From the NCBI GenBank assembly GCA_045636325.1, contig JAZTXH010000009.1, forward strand, positions 1-64,000: a stretch of DNA of 64,000 nt, read 5' to 3'. Positions within the stretch are counted from its first letter, which is position 1. Each line of letters starts with the position of its first letter. The notes below the pieces were generated by a model. That model saw only the letters and a program-made list of their open reading frames with translations, was not told the DNA's origin and searched no databases. This DNA comes from CAKSHP01 sp045636325 (GTDB lineage Bacteria > Bacillota > Clostridia > UBA1381 > UMGS1253). Below, one piece after another: positions 14,484 to 23,524 of the stretch. Made by a program: the position numbers and the translations under genes.

Positions 14484-14512
14484 GTATATATTCCCTTATA
14501 GCGGACAATAAT
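14484..14512 (+). promoter_or_regulatory. Possible sigma-F promoter of spoIIR
   Basis: GTATA (14484-14488), 14 bases, then GGACAATAAT (14503-14512) is a partial match to the forespore sigma-F pattern (GYWTA and GGnnAnAnT). spoIIR is a known sigma-F target. One -10 position disagrees, so this is tentative. Confidence 0.35.
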
Positions 14513-14574
14513 TTCTTCTGAAATACAAATTTTAACTAAAAATTAATTCCGTTTTCGAGAAAGGATGCCATTTG

Positions 14575-15186
14575 ATGAAAAAAACCATATTGTTTTTAAT
14601 ACCTTTATTGTCCTTCATACTATCTATTTGCGTATATGCCACGTGTATAACAAAGGATGTATCGTCATGTGTTATACGTTTTCATGTAAAAGCAAATTCA
14701 AACACAGCGTATGACCAGAATTTAAAACTTGCAGTGAGAGACGAAATAATTGCCCACATATCCCCTCTTTTAAAAAACTCAAAAAATCTTTCCGAAAGTT
14801 ATAGTATATTGGAAGAAAATCTTTCTCAAATTGAAAACATATCAAACAATGTTCTTAAAAAGTATAACACAAACTACCATGCAAAAGCAACTCTTTCGGA
14901 AAAAAAATTTCCAACAAAATCCTACTCTAATATCACACTGCCCGCAGGAAAATACGATTCTTTATGTATTGACCTAGGAGAAGCAGCAGGCGAAAACTGG
15001 TGGTGTGTTATGTTTCCGCCGCTGTGTTTAAACAATTCAACATTATGCCTTGATGAGGACGCAAAACGCTATTTAAAGAATAATTTAAATGCTGATAGCT
15101 TTGCTATAATAAATACAAATGATGAAAAATTTACCACGGTTTACCGCTTTAAAATATTTGACTATATTTCTTCCATTATAAATTAA
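14575..15186 (+). CDS. spoIIR: Stage II sporulation protein R
   Basis: A 203-residue secreted protein with a signal peptide (KKTILFLIPLLSFILSICVYA), the early RFHVKANSNTAYDQNLKLAVRDEI motif, and the C-terminal GENWWCVMFPPLC signature of SpoIIR. Made in the forespore under sigma-F, it crosses into the intermembrane space and triggers SpoIIGA to process pro-sigma-E in the mother cell. ATG 14575 lies nine bases after AAGGA; a TTG at 14572 is the alternative. It is a single gene, as usual. Confidence 0.93.
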   Translation: MKKTILFLIPLLSFILSICVYATCITKDVSSCVIRFHVKANSNTAYDQNLKLAVRDEIIAHISPLLKNSKNLSESYSILEENLSQIENISNNVLKKYNTNYHAKATLSEKKFPTKSYSNITLPAGKYDSLCIDLGEAAGENWWCVMFPPLCLNNSTLCLDEDAKRYLKNNLNADSFAIINTNDEKFTTVYRFKIFDYISSIIN

Positions 15187-15254
15187 TTTTTCTATGTGTA
15201 TATTTTTATATTCTTCAAATGATAATTGTATAACACAAAAAGGAGAATATAATT

Positions 15255-15674
15255 ATGAAGAAACTTTACGCTATATTTAAAAATGAAGAAGATGCACAAA
15301 ATGCTATAAGCAAAATTTCTTCTGAAGAAAAAAATATAAAAACGGAGCTTATTTTAAGCAATTCCGAATCAATTGACCGAGATATTTTCAAATTTGATGC
15401 AGATATAATAGGGAGTCCGTCAGGAATGGCCTCGCAGTTTGACACGCATGGCTATGAAAACGCAAATATAATCCCAAATCATGCCGGCCTTTCCGCCTTT
15501 TGTTATGCAGACTTTGTTACAACTGCAAAAAACTCACTGTCATCATCAGAAAAAGAGAATCTTCCTGTTAATGATGATACTTATGAGGCCGCTATTGCTT
15601 TAAAAATTCCACATAGTATGAAGAGCACTGCTGTAAAAATTTTAACAGAAGTTGGCGGCAGACTTATAAACTAA
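15255..15674 (+). CDS. Hypothetical protein
   Basis: I do not recognise this 139-residue soluble protein. It opens MKKLYAIFKNEEDAQNAISKISSEE, resembling the general-stress-protein (GsiB/17M-like) alpha-beta unit that samples 'YxxFxNxxDAxxAI', and has a mid-section with IIGSPSGMASQ and a C-terminal IPHSMKSTAVKILTEVGGRLIN that reads like the second half of the same unit. No signal peptide or membrane helix is seen. AAAGGAG lies upstream of its ATG. It overlaps the stop of the convergent hydrolase gene by four bases. Confidence 0.8.
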   Translation: MKKLYAIFKNEEDAQNAISKISSEEKNIKTELILSNSESIDRDIFKFDADIIGSPSGMASQFDTHGYENANIIPNHAGLSAFCYADFVTTAKNSLSSSEKENLPVNDDTYEAAIALKIPHSMKSTAVKILTEVGGRLIN

Positions 15675-16627
15675 AATTTTATATCACACGCAGTATTAAA
15701 TGGATGAAAAATAAGCTTTGTTCCACTTATATTCTCATTGTTCATGTTTACTGCATTTATGCTGTGATTTTCATAAGTGGTGTAATAATAAATCCCTTTA
15801 TCTGTATTGCAGCAAGCTGAATACCGTGTAATTTCATATGCACCATTTTTAAGCATTACACATCCTCTTTGTTGATATACAGAATATAACATATGAAAAA
15901 ACTGACTTACAATTTCATTTTCAGTATCTCCGCATACAGAATTTAATTTCACAAATGTTGCCCTTACAAACCTTGACTGCGACGATAAATCACCTGGTAT
16001 TCCAATTCCGCCCATTCCCCTGCTGTAAGGAGCAAGGCGAAGCTTGCTTGAAAAACGGTTTTTTGCAGGCATTTTTGATATATGCATATAATTGTTAAGA
16101 TTAAACATCTGTATATCAAAAGTAGGATTATTTGTAAGCACTCCAGCGGGATTATCATACACATTAAATCCAGATTTAACAGACTCTGCCGTAATTGATT
16201 GTTTCTTATCAGAAATTATCCAGTGCAGCGGCGATGGCGGATAAGATGTACTGAAATGCTCATTTGTGATGTTCGCTCCACAAAGTGCCTTTTTTGCTTC
16301 TTTAACAGTCCTGCACTGCCTTAAAATCCACGGAACAAACTCAAAGGAAGCCACATTTTTCATCCCCTGCTTTTCAGGATTATAAAAGGCATTATCCGGA
16401 AAATTAAGCCCGGCAACTGCAAGGCCGTATTCATTAAATGCATCAAAATAAAGCGGATAGTCAGAAACAATTATTCCTCCGCCGCATATAGCATATCCTT
16501 TATCTTCAGAAAAAGAAAATTTATAATTTTGTGGCGTTATCACAACACCTTCGCCAAAGGAATGTTCATAATCCATATTTCTGCCGAAATAATGATTTTT
16601 TTTAACAAAAGATATTGCTGTACACAT
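15671..16627 (-). CDS. Choloylglycine hydrolase / penicillin V acylase family (linear amide C-N hydrolase)
   Basis: A 318-residue N-terminal nucleophile hydrolase. Starting at ATG 16627 (GAGGTG upstream) puts Cys2 directly after Met (MCTAISF), as required for the autocatalytic nucleophile. GRNMDYEHSFGEGVVITPQNY, the LNFPDNAFY and TSYPPSPLHWIISDK motifs and VLTNNPTFDIQMFNLNNY follow the family, as does RFVRATFV near the C-terminus. The family splits bile-salt amides, penicillin V or acyl-homoserine lactones; the sequence alone does not decide between these. The longer upstream frame to 16762 is discarded. Confidence 0.9.
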   Translation of the reverse strand: MCTAISFVKKNHYFGRNMDYEHSFGEGVVITPQNYKFSFSEDKGYAICGGGIIVSDYPLYFDAFNEYGLAVAGLNFPDNAFYNPEKQGMKNVASFEFVPWILRQCRTVKEAKKALCGANITNEHFSTSYPPSPLHWIISDKKQSITAESVKSGFNVYDNPAGVLTNNPTFDIQMFNLNNYMHISKMPAKNRFSSKLRLAPYSRGMGGIGIPGDLSSQSRFVRATFVKLNSVCGDTENEIVSQFFHMLYSVYQQRGCVMLKNGAYEITRYSACCNTDKGIYYYTTYENHSINAVNMNNENISGTKLIFHPFNTACDIKF

Positions 16628-16751
16628 ATTTTTCACCTCAGTATAGTTTGAGGCAAAACAAATCTTTATATACAAAAACTTGATAATAAAAAATCGTAAT
16701 TTTTTCATAAATTGCCGATTTTCTGTTACTCTTATTTTTTTCAAAAAGCTC

Positions 16752-16780
16752 TTGACAATCAATCACTTTTATAGTATACT
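16752..16780 (+). promoter_or_regulatory. Promoter of tRNA-Ser
   Basis: TTGACA (16752-16757), 17 bases, then TATACT (16775-16780), 18 bases before the mature tRNA 5' end. A strong sigma-A promoter. Confidence 0.85.
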
Positions 16781-16798
16781 AATATGCGTCGGCGATAC

Positions 16799-16890
16799 GG
16801 AGAGATGGCTGAGCTGGCCTAAGGCGCACGATTGGAAATCGTGTGAGCGTTAATAGCGTTCCGAGGGTTCGAATCCCTCTCTCTCCGCCA
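16799..16890 (+). tRNA. tRNA-Ser(GGA)
   Basis: A 92-nt gene with encoded CCA. Acceptor GGAGAGA pairs with TCTCTCC, the anticodon arm is ACGATTGGAAATCGT with anticodon GGA, a long class II variable arm follows (TGAGCGTTAATAGCGTTC), and the T loop is GGTTCGAATCC. It reads serine UCC/UCU codons. Confidence 0.97.
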
Positions 16891-16929
16891 AGCAAAAAAG
16901 AACACCTTTTTCGTGTTCTTTTTTGCTTT
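16891..16929 (+). terminator. Terminator after tRNA-Ser
   Basis: AGCAAAAAAGAACAC pairs with GTGTTCTTTTTTGCT around a short loop, followed by TTATTT, right after the CCA end. Confidence 0.85.
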
Positions 16930-17067
16930 ATTTACCGGAGTATTTTGCTCTTTATTTTTTATAAAAAGCCCATCTGACGGCTAAGGAATTTTTTATGTTT
17001 TAATATTATATTCCTGCACCATAAGACGGAAGACTTCTGTTAGTTTTTATATTATTGCTTACTGAAA

Positions 17068-17096
17068 GTCACTCGCCTTATGCGAGTGGCTTTTTA
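17068..17096 (+). terminator. Attenuator-like terminator ahead of hydG
   Basis: GTCACTCGC (17068-17076) pairs with GCGAGTGGC (17082-17090), one G-T pair, five-base loop, followed by TTTTTA. It lies only about 15 bases before the hydG ribosome binding site. With no obvious promoter between it and hydG, readthrough must be needed, which suggests attenuation control. Confidence 0.6.
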
Positions 17097-17123
17097 TACT
17101 TTTGCACAAAAGGAGGAGTTTTT

Positions 17124-18542
17124 ATGTATAATCCAAAATCACTCAAAGCAGAGGATTTCATTTCTCACGAAGAAGTTCTTGACACACTTTCCTACGCTGA
17201 TAAAAATAAAGATAACTTTAAGCTTATTGACTCGCTTATTGAAAAAGCGGCTGAAAGAAAGGGGCTTTCTCACAGAGAAGCATCCGTTCTTCTTGCCTGC
17301 GAAGACAAAGAGCGTATTAACAAAATATATTCTCTTGCAGAACAGATAAAAAAAGATTTTTACGGCAACAGAATTGTTATGTTTGCTCCGCTTTATCTTT
17401 CTAACTATTGTGTTAACGGCTGCACTTACTGCCCCTATCACATAACAAACAAGCATATTACAAGAAAAAAGCTTTCTCAGGAAGAAATTGTGCGTGAGGT
17501 TAAGGCTTTGCAGGATATGGGGCACAAACGTCTTGCCCTTGAAGCAGGTGAACACCCCATTATGAATCCAATTGAATATATTTTAGAGTCTATAAAAACT
17601 ATCTATTCAATCAATCATAAAAACGGTGCTATAAGACGAGTAAATGTAAATATTGCGGCAACAACGGTTGAAAATTACAGAAAGCTTAAAGATGCAGGAA
17701 TCGGAACATATATATTGTTTCAGGAAACATATCATAAGGAAAGCTATGAAAAGCTTCATCCCACAGGTCCGAAACACGATTATGCGTATCATACCGAAGC
17801 AATGGACCGCGCAATGCAGGGTGGCATTGATGACGTTGGACTTGGAGTTTTATTTGGTCTTGAATTATACCGTTATGAATTTGCAGCGCTTTTAATGCAC
17901 GCAGAGCACCTTGAGGCAACTTTCGGTGTTGGCCCTCACACCATAAGTGTACCCAGAATAAAGCATGCAGACGATATTGACCCATCTGCCTTTGATAACA
18001 GTATTTCAGACGAAATATTTTCAAAGCTATGCGCACTTATAAGAATAAGTGTGCCTTATACGGGAATGATAGTCTCAACCCGTGAATCAAAAGAAGTAAG
18101 AGAAAAGGTTATACGCCTCGGTGTTTCACAGATAAGCGGCGCATCAAAAACAAGTGTGGGCGGATATGAAGAAGAAGAACCGGAAGATGAATCTTCAGAA
18201 CAGTTTGACGTAAGCGATAAAAGAACACTTGACCAGGTTGTTCGCTGGCTTATGGAATTAGGATACATTCCCTCTTTCTGTACGGCATGCTATCGTGAAG
18301 GCAGAACGGGCGACCGCTTTATGTCACTTCTTAAAAACGGCCAAATTCAAAACTGTTGCCATCCGAATGCACTTATGACGCTAAAGGAATATCTGATGGA
18401 TTATGCCTCTGAAGAAACAAAAGAAATCGGCGAAAAGCTTATCGAAGCCGAACTTGAAAATATACATGCAGAAAGAGTTAAAAAAATCTGCGAAGACAAT
18501 TTAAGAAAAATTGGCGAAGGCATACGCGATTTCAGATTTTAA
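17124..18542 (+). CDS. hydG: [FeFe]-hydrogenase H-cluster maturase HydG (tyrosine lyase)
   Basis: A 472-residue radical SAM enzyme. The CxxxCxxC cluster motif is Cys96-Cys100-Cys103 (CVNGCTYC), and the C-terminal FCTACYREGRTGDRFM...CCHPNALMT region holds the ligands for HydG's auxiliary iron-sulfur cluster. HydG splits tyrosine to make the CO and CN ligands of the H-cluster, delivered as an Fe(CO)2CN(Cys) synthon. GGAGGAG precedes ATG 17124, so the upstream-extended frame is discarded. It is followed by hydF and a TM1266-like gene in one operon. Related thiH-like lyases lack the C-terminal CxxC layout. Confidence 0.95.
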   Translation: MYNPKSLKAEDFISHEEVLDTLSYADKNKDNFKLIDSLIEKAAERKGLSHREASVLLACEDKERINKIYSLAEQIKKDFYGNRIVMFAPLYLSNYCVNGCTYCPYHITNKHITRKKLSQEEIVREVKALQDMGHKRLALEAGEHPIMNPIEYILESIKTIYSINHKNGAIRRVNVNIAATTVENYRKLKDAGIGTYILFQETYHKESYEKLHPTGPKHDYAYHTEAMDRAMQGGIDDVGLGVLFGLELYRYEFAALLMHAEHLEATFGVGPHTISVPRIKHADDIDPSAFDNSISDEIFSKLCALIRISVPYTGMIVSTRESKEVREKVIRLGVSQISGASKTSVGGYEEEEPEDESSEQFDVSDKRTLDQVVRWLMELGYIPSFCTACYREGRTGDRFMSLLKNGQIQNCCHPNALMTLKEYLMDYASEETKEIGEKLIEAELENIHAERVKKICEDNLRKIGEGIRDFRF

Positions 18543-18571
18543 CAAGATTTTAAACTGAGAGGATTTTTATT

Positions 18572-19771
18572 ATGGGATTAAATGATACACCAAATGCAAA
18601 CCGTATTCATATTGCGTTTTTCGGTGCAAGAAACGCAGGTAAATCAAGCCTTGTTAATGCCGTAACAAATCAGAATCTTTCAATAGTGTCCGATACAAAG
18701 GGCACAACCACTGACCCGGTTTTAAAATCTATGGAGCTTTTGCCCCTCGGACCGGTTACTATTATTGATACCCCCGGTTTTGACGACACGGGTGAATTAG
18801 GCGAGTTGAGAGTCCAAAAAACAAAGCAGATTTTAAATAAAACAGATATTGCAGTTTTGGCAGTTGATGCACGTCTTGGAATCAGTGAAACTGATACAGA
18901 GCTTATATCGCTATTTAAAGAAAAGCAAATTCCATATTGCGTGGCATATAATAAATCTGACCTTTTGGACCACTTGCAGCCCCTGGAGAAAGACGCACTT
19001 TACACAAGTGCGGTTAATTTAACGGGAATTGAAGAATTAAAAGAAAAAATTATATCTTTAAAAACAGACGAAGAAGAAAAGCGAATTATAGGCGATAAAA
19101 TAAACCCTGGAGATTTTATTCTACTTATTGTACCAATTGACTCTGCCGCTCCAAAAGGAAGACTTATACTTCCTCAGCAGCAAACAATACGCGATATTTT
19201 AGACTCAGGCGCAACGGCAATTGTGACAAATGAAAACGAAATTGAGGCTACACTTTCAGCACTTAATAGAAAACCTGCTCTTGCAATATGCGACAGTCAG
19301 GTGTTTAAATTAGCTGACGCAAGCATTCCGAAAGATATTCCCCTTACGTCATTTTCAATTCTAATGGCAAGATATAAAGGATTTTTAGACGAAGCCGTAA
19401 AGGGTGCCACTATGCTTAAAAATCTTTGCGTGGGTGACAGAGTTGTGATTTCAGAAGGCTGCACCCATCACCGCCAATGCGCAGATATCGGCACCGTAAA
19501 AATTCCAAAAATGCTGAATATGTATACCGAAGGTAAAAAGCTTGACTTAAAATTCACCTCAGGAGGCGAATTTTATGATGACTTATCAGGCGTAAAGCTT
19601 GTTATACACTGCGGCGGATGCATGCTCAATGAGCGCGAAATCAGCTATCGTATGAAGCGCGCACAGGATGTAGGCGTTGCATTTACAAATTACGGAATTG
19701 CAATCGCATGTATGCAGGGAATTTTAAAAAGAAGCATTGAAATTTTCCCTGATTTACACAAACTACTGTAA
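18572..19771 (+). CDS. hydF: [FeFe]-hydrogenase maturation GTPase HydF
   Basis: A 399-residue protein. The N-terminal Era/TrmE-type GTPase has GARNAGKSS (P-loop), the TTTDP switch I, DTPGFDDTG and NKSD. The C-terminal scaffold domain holds the cluster ligands Cys297-x-His299 and His346-Cys347-x-x-Cys350 (CTHH and HCGGC). HydF is the scaffold on which the di-iron subcluster is assembled before transfer to HydA. The start is 29 bases after hydG with GAGAGGA upstream. Confidence 0.95.
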   Translation: MGLNDTPNANRIHIAFFGARNAGKSSLVNAVTNQNLSIVSDTKGTTTDPVLKSMELLPLGPVTIIDTPGFDDTGELGELRVQKTKQILNKTDIAVLAVDARLGISETDTELISLFKEKQIPYCVAYNKSDLLDHLQPLEKDALYTSAVNLTGIEELKEKIISLKTDEEEKRIIGDKINPGDFILLIVPIDSAAPKGRLILPQQQTIRDILDSGATAIVTNENEIEATLSALNRKPALAICDSQVFKLADASIPKDIPLTSFSILMARYKGFLDEAVKGATMLKNLCVGDRVVISEGCTHHRQCADIGTVKIPKMLNMYTEGKKLDLKFTSGGEFYDDLSGVKLVIHCGGCMLNEREISYRMKRAQDVGVAFTNYGIAIACMQGILKRSIEIFPDLHKLL

Positions 19772-19801
19772 TAATCTTAATATAAAACGGAGGAATATAA
19801 A

Positions 19802-20053
19802 ATGTCAGACGAAAAAAGAGTTGCACTTCTTGCAATTATGGTGTCAAACACCCAATCAATAGAAAAATTAAATCAGCTTCTTCACGAATACAGAAACTAC
19901 ATTATAGGCAGAATGGGCCTTCCATATCCTAAAAAGGATGTGTGCATCATTTCAGTTGCACTTGATGCACCGCAAGATATTATAAGCGCCCTTTCAGGCA
20001 AGGTTGGAAGCCTTGACGGCGTAAGCTCAAAAACTGTCTACTCCAATTTTTAA
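19802..20053 (+). CDS. TM1266-family small ACT-like protein (hydrogenase-system regulator)
   Basis: An 83-residue protein opening KRVALLAIMVSNTQSIEKLNQLLHEYRNYIIGRMGLPYPKKDVCIISVALDAPQDIISALSGKVG, the pattern of the iron-only hydrogenase system putative regulator family. The fold is ACT/NikR-C-like, without a DNA-binding domain of its own. It regularly neighbours hyd maturation genes and does so here, 30 bases after hydF with a GGAGG site. A ligand-sensing role is an inference of the family. Confidence 0.85.
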   Translation: MSDEKRVALLAIMVSNTQSIEKLNQLLHEYRNYIIGRMGLPYPKKDVCIISVALDAPQDIISALSGKVGSLDGVSSKTVYSNF

Positions 20054-20060
20054 TTAACAC

Positions 20061-20107
20061 AAAAAAGCTGAAGCAAAAACGAAGGAGCGTTTTACTTCAG
20101 CTTTTTT
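20061..20107. terminator. Bidirectional terminator between the hyd operon and exoA
   Basis: AAGCTGAAG at the left pairs with CTTCAGCTT at the right, with inner AAACG/CGTTT pairing. The stem is flanked by A- and T-runs on both sides, serving the two convergent genes. Confidence 0.8.
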
Positions 20108-20108
20108 G

Positions 20109-20861
20109 TTAAATTTCAATTTCAATTTCTACAGGGCAATGGTCACTGCCGTAAATATCACTTCTTATGACTACATCCTTTATTCTGTCTTTAATTCTGT
20201 CAGATACTATAAAATAATCTATACGCCATCCTGCATTGTTTACTCTTGCGTTAAATCTGTACGACCACCAGGAATATGCCCCAGTTAAATCTGGATAAAG
20301 ATAACGGAAAGAATCTGTAAATCCTGCTGACAGAAGCTCTTGTATTTTTCCTCTTTCTTCATCAGAAAAGCCTGCGTTACCCACATTTGACTTGGGATTT
20401 TTCAGGTCAATCTCGCTTCTTGCAACATTTAAATCTCCCGTATACACCACAGGCTTTATCTTGTCTAATTTTAAAAGATATTCTCTTAAATCATCTTCAT
20501 ATTCCATGCGGTAGCCTATGCGTTTTAACCCATCCTGCGCATTTGGAACATAGGCATTTATCAAAAATAAATTATCATATTCAAGGGTAATTACTCTTCC
20601 CTCGTCTGCATATTTTCCATTTATACCATAGTATGCATTTAGTGGCTCATTTTTTGCATAAATAAGAGTACCTGAATACCCCTTTTTTTCTGCACTGCTT
20701 ATATATTCGCTGTAGCCTTCAGGGTGAAATTCAAGCTGTTCTGGCTGAAGCTTTGTTTCCTGAATACAAAATGCGTCTGCACTGCAAGAATTAAAATATT
20801 CTTCAAACCCTTTTGAAAGACATGCCCGAAGTCCGTTTACATTCCATGTAACAAATTTCAT
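20109..20861 (-). CDS. xth: Exodeoxyribonuclease III (AP endonuclease)
   Basis: A 250-residue endonuclease/exonuclease/phosphatase-fold protein: WNVNGLRACLSKGFEEYF, the metal-binding CIQETKLQ, YTGDLNVARSEIDLKNPKSNVGNAGFSDEERG, and WRIDYFIVSDRI with the final SDHCPV. It cleaves DNA 5' of abasic sites and removes 3' blocking groups in base excision repair. Length and all active-site motifs are normal. It is a single gene convergent with the hydrogenase-maturation operon. Confidence 0.95.
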   Translation of the reverse strand: MKFVTWNVNGLRACLSKGFEEYFNSCSADAFCIQETKLQPEQLEFHPEGYSEYISSAEKKGYSGTLIYAKNEPLNAYYGINGKYADEGRVITLEYDNLFLINAYVPNAQDGLKRIGYRMEYEDDLREYLLKLDKIKPVVYTGDLNVARSEIDLKNPKSNVGNAGFSDEERGKIQELLSAGFTDSFRYLYPDLTGAYSWWSYRFNARVNNAGWRIDYFIVSDRIKDRIKDVVIRSDIYGSDHCPVEIEIEI

Positions 20862-20932
20862 AGCTTTACTCTCCTCTTTTGAAAATCTGTATTCAGTATA
20901 TCACAAAAATCATTTGCAGTAAAGAACACAAT

Positions 20933-20976
20933 AAAAAAAGATGCAGAAAATCTATAAATTAACCTTCTGCACCTTT
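20933..20976. terminator. Bidirectional terminator after the SLH protein gene
   Basis: TGCAGAA and TTCTGCA form the stem core, with A-rich sequence on the left and CTTTATTTTT on the right. On the minus strand the stem is followed by TCTTTTTTTATTG. Confidence 0.65.
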
Positions 20977-20980
20977 ATTT

Positions 20981-23509
20981 TTATTCACTGATTACAATAA
21001 CTCTTACTCTTCCGCCTTTGCTGTCAGCTTTATCATAATATACATTTAAAATCCTGCTTTTATCAGCACCCACTGCCTTTGAAAGACTTGAATATGTGTA
21101 TTCATATCCCTCGCTCAGACTGCCGCTTCTTACATAAACCTCAACATCGCTTGAAATAGTGTGAACGCTGTCACCAATAACCTGAGTATCAGTTATGCCG
21201 GTAACATTTGAAACCGCATTTAAAATACTTAGTCTTTCAATACTTCCCTTACTGTCAAAAGTAATTTTAGCACCTTTTCCCACACCCATTCCGCCAAGAC
21301 CTGTTATATCTGTCTGATAGGTTCCGCTTTTATTATATATCATATATCCTCTTATCATCTTGTTGGAGGTTACCACATCCGATAAAATTCCGTATGAATA
21401 ACCATCAGATGCAACATCTGATAAAATAAGCTTATCTATTTTACCATTTTCGTTTTTTGATGCATAAAGAATATCACTTTCACTAAGATTAACCCCATCT
21501 AAACGCTGAGCAAATACATTCTTATATGAAGAGGTTTTATTTTTATCTGTTGTGCTTACATCAAGTATCGCAATGTCATCTGTGATGCTGTGATTTCCTA
21601 TGGTTTTTTCATCCCACTTAAGGCTTCCCGAAATGCCGCCTGAAGAGTCGTAAACCGTAAGTAATGCCTTGTTTGATGAAATAACAACCTTTACCACTTT
21701 ATTTATAAAGTCTTTATAAGCTTTTCCGGTTGCATATTCGCTTATCCCACCGTCAGACAAAACCACCTTTGCATAATATGACGAATATTTTTCTTCATCT
21801 TCGTCTTCAAATTCTCCAACACCTGTTGAAATAAGATAGCCATAAACAACCTCTTCACTGCCTTCTGACAAAACATCAGCAACCTTGCCGTCCTTTCCTA
21901 AAAGAACGGTAACAGTATCTCCAAGTGACAGATTTCCTCCTGACGAAAGCTTGTTAAATGCAGCTATTCCCTCAAGCTCATAGCTTTTGCCTGAAAGTGT
22001 TATGCTTGTAGGCATATCCCTGTTGGGCGATGCCTTTTCGTATACACCGGTAACAGTTTTATAATATGCTAAAACAAGATTTAAATCACTGCAGTAATAC
22101 AAAATATCCTTTGATGTAATATCAGCCTTTGAAGCCTTGGTACCATTTCTCATAACAGATACTGTATTTATATCAACATCAAAACTGTTCTGCCAGGTTG
22201 TGTCACTTGCGGACACCGGCCCTTTAAATTCGCCCTCTTCATATTTTATATAGTCAAGCTCTCCTTTTGCATCAAATGCAAGGTATAAACAGTCTCCCAT
22301 TTCCAAAGACTGCTTAAGCTGTGAATAGCTAAGCTTTGTTTTTCCGTCATACACATCGCAGCTGTCAGGAATTGAATATGTAAGATATTCAGAATCCTTG
22401 TAAAGAATAACATCACTACCAACGGCTGAATAAACAACATACTTCTCCATTTCAAGTTCTTTGATATCATAAGCCTTTGAATTATCCTCAAGCATAGCAT
22501 AATCTATATAGCCATCTGCCGTATAAATTAAAGAAAACTTATCGCCCTTATCTATTGAAAGTGAATATAAATTTTCATATATATACTGTTGCCTTCCGTA
22601 ATAAACAGTTGTGTTTTTATCTATATTAAAAAGCTTTCCGTCAAGCAAAAGCCCTGCACCTGCCACATCAGTAACGGTATATGAAACCTTTTTCTGACCT
22701 GAAGGTATCAGACAAACTGCAGTTTTGCCATCTTTTAAGACAAGGTCGCCACGAAGCCCCACCGCGCCTTTATCAAACTCGCTTCCGGCTTCATATGTTC
22801 CTGCTGACGTATATATATTTTTTATTCCTATGCTTGTGTCCTGGTCATAAGTTGCACTAAACAATACATCTTCTGTAATACTGTAGCCAAGAGCGTTTAT
22901 ATAATCCTGATTTGAACCCTTTGGTACAGCTTTTAACATATTATAAACCAGATTTGCAACATCAAGCCTTGTAAGGGGCTTGCCTGCATACACATCTGCG
23001 TTTTCATCAAGACCGATGTTGTTTGCCAGCGCTACAGGACCATAAGGCCACGATGGACCTATGTCATCTGCTGTATAGCCAAGAATTCTTAAAAGCACAT
23101 TTGCCGCTTCTTCATACAAAACATTTTCACCGGGCCTGAAGGTACCGTCAGGATAGCCGTTAAACATTGAATTTTTTACGCCCACCCACACATACGGTGC
23201 ACACCAGTTGTCGCCCTTTACATCAGAAAAAGAAGTAAGCTTAAGCTGGGGCACAACATAATCCTTATAAGCCGACGCCATAACTGCAACCTTTGCAAAT
23301 TCTCCTCTCGAAACGCTGTCTTCATATCTCATATTTCCGTCAGGGTCACCCTGCATGATAGAAAGCTCTGACAAAATGACACGCATAGCCTCTTTGCGAG
23401 CTGCATCTTCACTTTGTTTTCCATCAGCAAAAACCACGCAAGAGACACAGATACAAGCACAAAGAAAAGCCGCAATAATTCTTTTTATATTTTTCATTAC
23501 CTTTTTCAT
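20981..23509 (-). CDS. S-layer homology (SLH) domain cell-wall protein
   Basis: An 842-residue secreted protein. A signal peptide (KRIIAAFLCACICVSCVVFA) is followed by three SLH repeats within the first ~200 residues, including FSDVKGDNWCAPYVWVGVKN, NGYPDGTFRPGENVLYEEAANVLLRILGY and PLTRLDVANLVYNMLK; SLH repeats bind secondary cell-wall polymers. The remaining ~620 residues are beta-rich, repetitive in style (KLILSDVASDGYSYG, GYMIYNKSG) and unassigned. The ATG at 23509 has GGTGA upstream. It lies 15 bases after the MacB-like permease gene, so it may be co-expressed with, or exported alongside, that transporter. Confidence 0.88.
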   Translation of the reverse strand: MKKVMKNIKRIIAAFLCACICVSCVVFADGKQSEDAARKEAMRVILSELSIMQGDPDGNMRYEDSVSRGEFAKVAVMASAYKDYVVPQLKLTSFSDVKGDNWCAPYVWVGVKNSMFNGYPDGTFRPGENVLYEEAANVLLRILGYTADDIGPSWPYGPVALANNIGLDENADVYAGKPLTRLDVANLVYNMLKAVPKGSNQDYINALGYSITEDVLFSATYDQDTSIGIKNIYTSAGTYEAGSEFDKGAVGLRGDLVLKDGKTAVCLIPSGQKKVSYTVTDVAGAGLLLDGKLFNIDKNTTVYYGRQQYIYENLYSLSIDKGDKFSLIYTADGYIDYAMLEDNSKAYDIKELEMEKYVVYSAVGSDVILYKDSEYLTYSIPDSCDVYDGKTKLSYSQLKQSLEMGDCLYLAFDAKGELDYIKYEEGEFKGPVSASDTTWQNSFDVDINTVSVMRNGTKASKADITSKDILYYCSDLNLVLAYYKTVTGVYEKASPNRDMPTSITLSGKSYELEGIAAFNKLSSGGNLSLGDTVTVLLGKDGKVADVLSEGSEEVVYGYLISTGVGEFEDEDEEKYSSYYAKVVLSDGGISEYATGKAYKDFINKVVKVVISSNKALLTVYDSSGGISGSLKWDEKTIGNHSITDDIAILDVSTTDKNKTSSYKNVFAQRLDGVNLSESDILYASKNENGKIDKLILSDVASDGYSYGILSDVVTSNKMIRGYMIYNKSGTYQTDITGLGGMGVGKGAKITFDSKGSIERLSILNAVSNVTGITDTQVIGDSVHTISSDVEVYVRSGSLSEGYEYTYSSLSKAVGADKSRILNVYYDKADSKGGRVRVIVISE

Positions 23510-23524
23510 TCCTTTCACCATTTA

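Noticed and set aside
17055..17123. N-terminal extension of hydG from 17055
   Set aside because: It would translate through the terminator hairpin; the ATG at 17124 has a strong GGAGGAG site and gives the family N-terminus.
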